Source of the DNA: JAPYTK01 sp964401935
GTDB taxonomy: Bacteria > Myxococcota_A > Polyangia > Polyangiales > Polyangiaceae
Reading direction: 5' to 3'
Length of the DNA stretch: 64,000 bases
NCBI GenBank assembly: GCA_964401935.1
Contig: CAYOAL010000038.1
Span: 5,879-69,878, forward strand
In this document: positions 60,866 to 64,000 of the stretch, piece by piece
Position numbering within the stretch: the first letter of the stretch is position 1
Layout of the letters: the number at the start of each line of letters is the position of its first letter
Translations under genes and position numbers: made by a program
The notes under the pieces: generated by a model
Database searches by the model: none
Told to the model about the DNA's origin: nothing
Seen by the model: only the letters and a program-made list of their open reading frames with translations

Positions 60866-61570
60866 TCACGGCTTCGACGTGGCCCGCTCCCGATCCACCG
60901 CCTCGTAGGGATCGGCGGCGGTGGACCCGTCGGTGACGGTGAAGGCCTGACGCCCGAGCACGTCGCCACGAGCGTCGTAGACGATCGCCTCCCACTCCCC
61001 GACCTCGGTCGCGAGCTCGGTGTAGGCCCACGTCCGCCAGCGTGGCGACGCCCCCACGGCGAGCCGCACCCTCCCCCGCTCCTTGCCTCCCTTCGGCTGG
61101 AACGCCACGTAAACGAGCGACGCCGTCTCGTCCCGGTTGCCCACCTCGACGAAAGCGTAGACGCGTTGGCGCTCGCCCTTCGCGAAGCTCGTCGTCGGCT
61201 CCGTCGGCTCACGGTCCTTCACCCCCCGCGCGAGCACGAGGCGCTTCACGTAGAGATCGGCGGCGCAGGAGCCATCGTCGGCGCAGTCCCCCGCCGCCTC
61301 CACCACCCGCGGCTTCTTGGGCGAGGTCGTCGCGAGGGCGGGCGGCGCCGCGCGGTGAGTCGCCACCGTCCCCGCCAGGGCGGCCGCCGGCGGCGGCGCC
61401 GACGCAGCGCTGCCAGTCGCAGCGGCGGGCGCGACCTTCGCGTCGGCGACCGGCGCCTCGGCGGTGGGGGCGGGACAGTCCGCAGGCTCCTCGCAGCCAG
61501 CGAGGACCCCTGCGAAGAGGAAGGCGGCGGCGAGCGACGTGATGCGTGCGAGGGGGGACGTGTCGAGCAT
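60866..61570 (-). CDS. DUF2914-like lipoprotein
   Basis: The 234-residue product has a signal peptide and lipobox (GVLAGC), an Ala/Pro-rich tether (about residues 28-100) and a small beta domain (about 115-215) with VYAFVEVGNRDE, SPRWRTWAY and GEWEAIVYDARGDVLG. This matches the DUF2914 pattern of a conserved W-R-T and a G-x-W-x-V-x-V-x-D end. The function is unknown; such domains occur in envelope proteins. The ATG at 61570 is preferred because GGAGT lies about eight bases upstream and the signal peptide is correct. Confidence 0.8.
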   Translation of the reverse strand: MLDTSPLARITSLAAAFLFAGVLAGCEEPADCPAPTAEAPVADAKVAPAAATGSAASAPPPAAALAGTVATHRAAPPALATTSPKKPRVVEAAGDCADDGSCAADLYVKRLVLARGVKDREPTEPTTSFAKGERQRVYAFVEVGNRDETASLVYVAFQPKGGKERGRVRLAVGASPRWRTWAYTELATEVGEWEAIVYDARGDVLGRQAFTVTDGSTAADPYEAVDRERATSKP

Positions 61571-61740
61571 GGGGATGACTCCTCCGTTCGGGTTCACCGA
61601 GCGACGTCGCAACCCGTGGTCCATGGGCGCCGTCCGTCATTTCGAACGCTTGAGACGCGCCCCTGTGTCTGCGGGGACGCGGTCCGTGGGCCCCCGGCAA
61701 CGCCTGCCTCACGACGCACGGCGTCATGACGTCGCGCCGT

Positions 61741-61803
61741 GCGGCGTGCTGGGGGCGCGGCGTGCTGGGACGCGGCGTGCTGGGGGCGCGGCGTGCTGGG
61801 GGC
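61741..61803. repeat. Intergenic 16-base tandem repeat, four units
   Basis: Units of GCGGCGTGCTGGGGGC (second unit changed and one base short) run up to the last bases before the NAD kinase stop at 61808. They lie downstream of that gene, in a 237-base gap with no other gene. Confidence 0.85.
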
Positions 61804-61807
61804 GCGG

Positions 61808-62749
61808 TCAGCCCAAGGCGAGCGGGAGGGTCGGCTTCCCGGCGGCCGCGGCGCGCGCCCACTTCCGCTTGCTCGACACGCCGAACAGGGTGAGCGGCTC
61901 GGGCGACTGCGTGAACGTGACCACGTCGCCGAGGCCCAGCTTCACCACCGCGTCGGGCCCGTCGAGGTACATCCGCATCCGCTGCGACTTGCTCCGCACG
62001 AGCAGCTTGGTCCCATCCGTGACCACGAACTTCCCCAGCGCGTGCGTCTCCCCTCCCGGTGAGTAGAGCTCGCGCACCACGCACTGCAAGCTCGCCGAGT
62101 GGAGCGGCAGCACCTTGCCCCCCGCCGAGCGCTGCGCCGCGGTGGAGCCCGCGGCTGGGCCAATCCAGAAGCCGCTCGACTTGTGCTCCTCCACCACGTC
62201 GCCGTACTCCATGATGTAGCGCGACGTGGCCGCCGGCGACAGATGACAGTAGAGCGCGTCGTTCAGCACGCGTCGGTGGACCACGTCGCCGTTCTGCGCC
62301 ACCTGCATGCGCGTGAGCACCGAGCGCGGCAGCTTCCCTCGCAGCGCCGCCTGCAGCGTCGCCTCGATGCTCCCGTTCTTCCGCGTCGCGCAGAAGAACC
62401 CCACCGAGAAGGTGGGAGCGCTGTTGATCGCGAGCACCGGGATCGCCCCCACCCCGTGCGACGCCCGCAACAACGTGCCGTCGCCTCCCACCGTCACCAA
62501 CAGGTCGAAGGCGTCGTCGGGCAGGTCCTCGGTGCGCTTGCGGATGCGCGTCACATCGGCGCCGAGCACCTCGAGCGCCTCGCGCACCGCGGTCACCGTG
62601 GCCACGTGCTCCTCGTGCGCCATCATCACCTTGGCCACGGTGGGGTCGCCCTTGGCGAGCAAGGCGTGCAACCGGTCGTCCGGCTGCTCCTTGGCCAGGT
62701 CGTAGGCGGTGCGCTTGATCACGAGCGCGACCCTCGCCGCGCCCTTCAC
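61808..62749 (-). CDS. NAD kinase-like protein
   Basis: The 313-residue protein has the NAD-kinase signature LLVTVGGDGTLLRASHGV (Gly-Gly-Asp-Gly), followed by VLAINSAPTFSVGFF and an atypical version of the Asn-Glu/Asp motif (VLNDALYCHLSP). It would phosphorylate NAD to NADP with ATP. The sequence departs from typical NadK in the substrate loops, so a related lipid or nucleotide kinase is possible. The GTG start overlaps the Nudix stop by four bases (GTGA), implying coupled expression of two nucleotide-metabolism enzymes. Confidence 0.83.
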   Translation of the reverse strand: MKGAARVALVIKRTAYDLAKEQPDDRLHALLAKGDPTVAKVMMAHEEHVATVTAVREALEVLGADVTRIRKRTEDLPDDAFDLLVTVGGDGTLLRASHGVGAIPVLAINSAPTFSVGFFCATRKNGSIEATLQAALRGKLPRSVLTRMQVAQNGDVVHRRVLNDALYCHLSPAATSRYIMEYGDVVEEHKSSGFWIGPAAGSTAAQRSAGGKVLPLHSASLQCVVRELYSPGGETHALGKFVVTDGTKLLVRSKSQRMRMYLDGPDAVVKLGLGDVVTFTQSPEPLTLFGVSSKRKWARAAAAGKPTLPLALG

Positions 62750-63408
62750 GAGAGCTCCTCCAGACGTCGCAGCCCAAGCTCGGTCTTCGCGTCTTCGATG
62801 AGCCCACGCCGCGCGGCGTCGAGCGCCTCCAACAGCGGCAAGGCCACGATGCTCGCCCCGCGCTCCAACACCGAGCCATCCTCCGACGGCGCCTGGCGGA
62901 GCTCCGGGCGCACCTCGACATGGAAGAAGTGATGCCGCTCCCCAATCACCCCCGGCGACGGAAACGTCGAGGGTCCGAGCGGCCGAATGGCCGCGAGCGC
63001 CATCGTGAACCCGAGCTCCTCCTCGAGCTCCCGCTGCGCGCAGCGCACCAGTCCCTCGGCGCTGCACTCGTCGGGCTCGACGAGGCCTGCGACCACCTCC
63101 CAGAGCTCCCCGAGGCTCTCCCGCTCGGTGAACGGACGCTGCTCGGGACGCCTCATCACGAGCGGTGGCCTCACCGCCGAGCGCAGAAACACCCACCGCG
63201 CGCCGCTGTCGAGGTAGTGGGCGACCACCACCACCGCGTCGAGGGCGACGCGGTCGATGCCGTCGTACACGAACGGCTCGCTCCGTGTGCCGTCCGCGTA
63301 GGCGGCGCGCATTCGCCACCGGAGAAGGGAGAGGAACCCACCCGAGGAGCCAGGGCTCAGGTCGTCGACGACCTCGAGCCTTACGCCCGGAAAACGCGGC
63401 AGCGGCAT
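62746..63408 (-). CDS. Nudix hydrolase coupled to NAD kinase
   Basis: The 220-residue protein has a full Nudix box G-x5-E-x7-R-E-x2-E-E-x-G as GLVEPDE...AQRELEEELGF, and a preceding WEVVAG typical of ADP-ribose or NADH pyrophosphatase type enzymes. The first 50 residues are an extra beta region. The ATG at 63408 is chosen over the one at 63423 because the latter lies inside a TATGCT hexamer that fits as the -10 element. Its stop overlaps the NAD kinase start. Confidence 0.85.
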   Translation of the reverse strand: MPLPRFPGVRLEVVDDLSPGSSGGFLSLLRWRMRAAYADGTRSEPFVYDGIDRVALDAVVVVAHYLDSGARWVFLRSAVRPPLVMRRPEQRPFTERESLGELWEVVAGLVEPDECSAEGLVRCAQRELEEELGFTMALAAIRPLGPSTFPSPGVIGERHHFFHVEVRPELRQAPSEDGSVLERGASIVALPLLEALDAARRGLIEDAKTELGLRRLEELS

Positions 63409-63418
63409 GAGGGGGCCG

Positions 63419-63424
63419 AGCATA
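63419..63424 (-). promoter_or_regulatory. Candidate -10 element (TATGCT) of the Nudix/NAD kinase operon
   Basis: On the minus strand TATGCT lies ten bases before the ATG at 63408. Its internal ATG is the alternative start at 63423. Divergently, the lipoprotein gene at 63468 has GATACA (63452-63457) ten bases before its GTG. Confidence 0.4.
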
Positions 63425-63467
63425 GCAAAAGGTTTTCTCCTCCTCGCCTCTGATACACAACACGCCT

Positions 63468-64000
63468 GTGCCGCCTCTCGCCCTCTGGTTCTCGCTGCTC
63501 CTCGCCATCGGCCTCGGCTCGATGGGCTGCGGCGGCGGCCAGACGCGCGGCAACCCCCTCGATTCGAAGTGGAGCGACGAAGACGGGAGCGAGCTCGCCG
63601 CCTTCGTCGAGAGCTTCGCGGTCACGCGCGCTCCGCCGGTCGTCGAAGCGGCCATTGGGGTGGTCGACGCGGGGCGACTCATCGGCAGGACCCTCCCCGA
63701 CGGCCCTCTCTGGGAGTACGAGCACGAGCTCGAGAGCAGGCCCATGCTCACGGGCACGGTGGTCGTCGGACTGGGCGGGGGGGAGCTCTTCGCGCTCGAC
63801 GTGCGCACCGGGGAAGAGCTCTGGACCCGCAAAGCCTATGGGCGACTGCGAGGGGCGAGCGACGATGGGGCCACCACCGTGGTGTCGATCGAGAGCCTCA
63901 GCATGCAGCGCAGCATCGTGCTCTCGGTGGCGCGTGACGGGCACGTGAAGCGCCAGATCTACGAGAAGGCGGTGATCGGTGCCCCCATCGTGCTCGACTC
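63468..64000 (+). CDS. PQQ-propeller lipoprotein, BamB-like (3' partial)
   Basis: The frame is open to the right edge; 177 residues are visible. A GTG start is followed by a signal peptide and lipobox (GLGSMGC), a short tether and a beta-rich region. The first clear propeller blade reads VVVGLGGGELFALDVRTGEELW. Outer-membrane lipoproteins of this kind include the BAM component BamB, but one visible blade does not allow that assignment. The gene continues outside the window. Confidence 0.8.
   Translation, partial: MPPLALWFSLLLAIGLGSMGCGGGQTRGNPLDSKWSDEDGSELAAFVESFAVTRAPPVVEAAIGVVDAGRLIGRTLPDGPLWEYEHELESRPMLTGTVVVGLGGGELFALDVRTGEELWTRKAYGRLRGASDDGATTVVSIESLSMQRSIVLSVARDGHVKRQIYEKAVIGAPIVLD

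Overview
The window looks like a contig from a high-GC Myxococcota (myxobacterial) genome, most likely of the Polyangiales side. The reasons are: very high G+C in third codon positions; many predicted lipoproteins with Gly/Ala/Ser-rich tethers (vWA, LamG, MopE-type, Cys-rich repeat and SBBP-propeller proteins); a DUF1592/DUF1552 pair; a tandem-domain Ser/Thr kinase coupled to an ECF-type sigma factor; TPR outer-membrane proteins; and sigma-54-like promoter sequences. The taxon is inferred from gene content; no rRNA or other marker gene is present. One 100-N assembly gap lies at 34661-34760.

Layout. 1-4160: quinoprotein fragment, response regulator, SBBP-propeller lipoprotein, small lipoprotein. 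4226-9448: ethanolamine-type permease convergent with a three-gene acyl-CoA carboxylase operon (biotin carboxylase, GcdA-like carboxyltransferase, biotin carrier). 9605-16986: surface lipoproteins, a B3/4-domain protein, the DUF1592/DUF1552 pair and a Lys-rich exported protein with the only canonical intrinsic terminator seen. 17942-27725 (minus strand): a tightly packed five-gene run encoding an SbcD/YhaO-like nuclease, a YhaN-like SMC-type ATPase, a beta-barrel protein, an alkylglycerone-phosphate-synthase-like flavoprotein and a fatty acyl-CoA synthetase. 27755-35069: small lipoprotein, DUF362 protein, SUV3-like RNA helicase, and two paralogous proteins of an apparently undescribed family, the second behind a near-consensus sigma-54 site and broken by the gap.

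35102-43976: a copper type-II monooxygenase-like lipoprotein divergent from an aspartoacylase-like lipoprotein, an acyltransferase, small membrane proteins including a lone TatA, a GH5-like lipoprotein, GNAT, an FGE-like protein and a TPR outer-membrane protein. 44072-47106: sigma factor coupled to a dual-kinase protein. 47361-57849: repeat-rich membrane protein, MopE-type and LamG lipoproteins, TPR protein, EthA-like Baeyer-Villiger monooxygenase, Cys-rich lipoproteins and TesB thioesterase. 57863-64000: vWA-like lipoprotein, Nudix hydrolase, DJ-1/PfpI protein, a 58-residue zinc-ribbon-like protein, DUF2914-like lipoprotein, a coupled Nudix/NAD-kinase pair, and the start of a PQQ-propeller lipoprotein.

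Global signals. Many genes have a -10-like hexamer ending exactly six bases before the start codon, which predicts leaderless mRNAs. Eight gene junctions are 4-base NTGA overlaps. Convergent gaps usually hold GC-rich hairpins without a U-tract. No tRNA, rRNA, CRISPR array, insertion sequence or prophage was seen. Function calls come from reading motifs, not from database searches.
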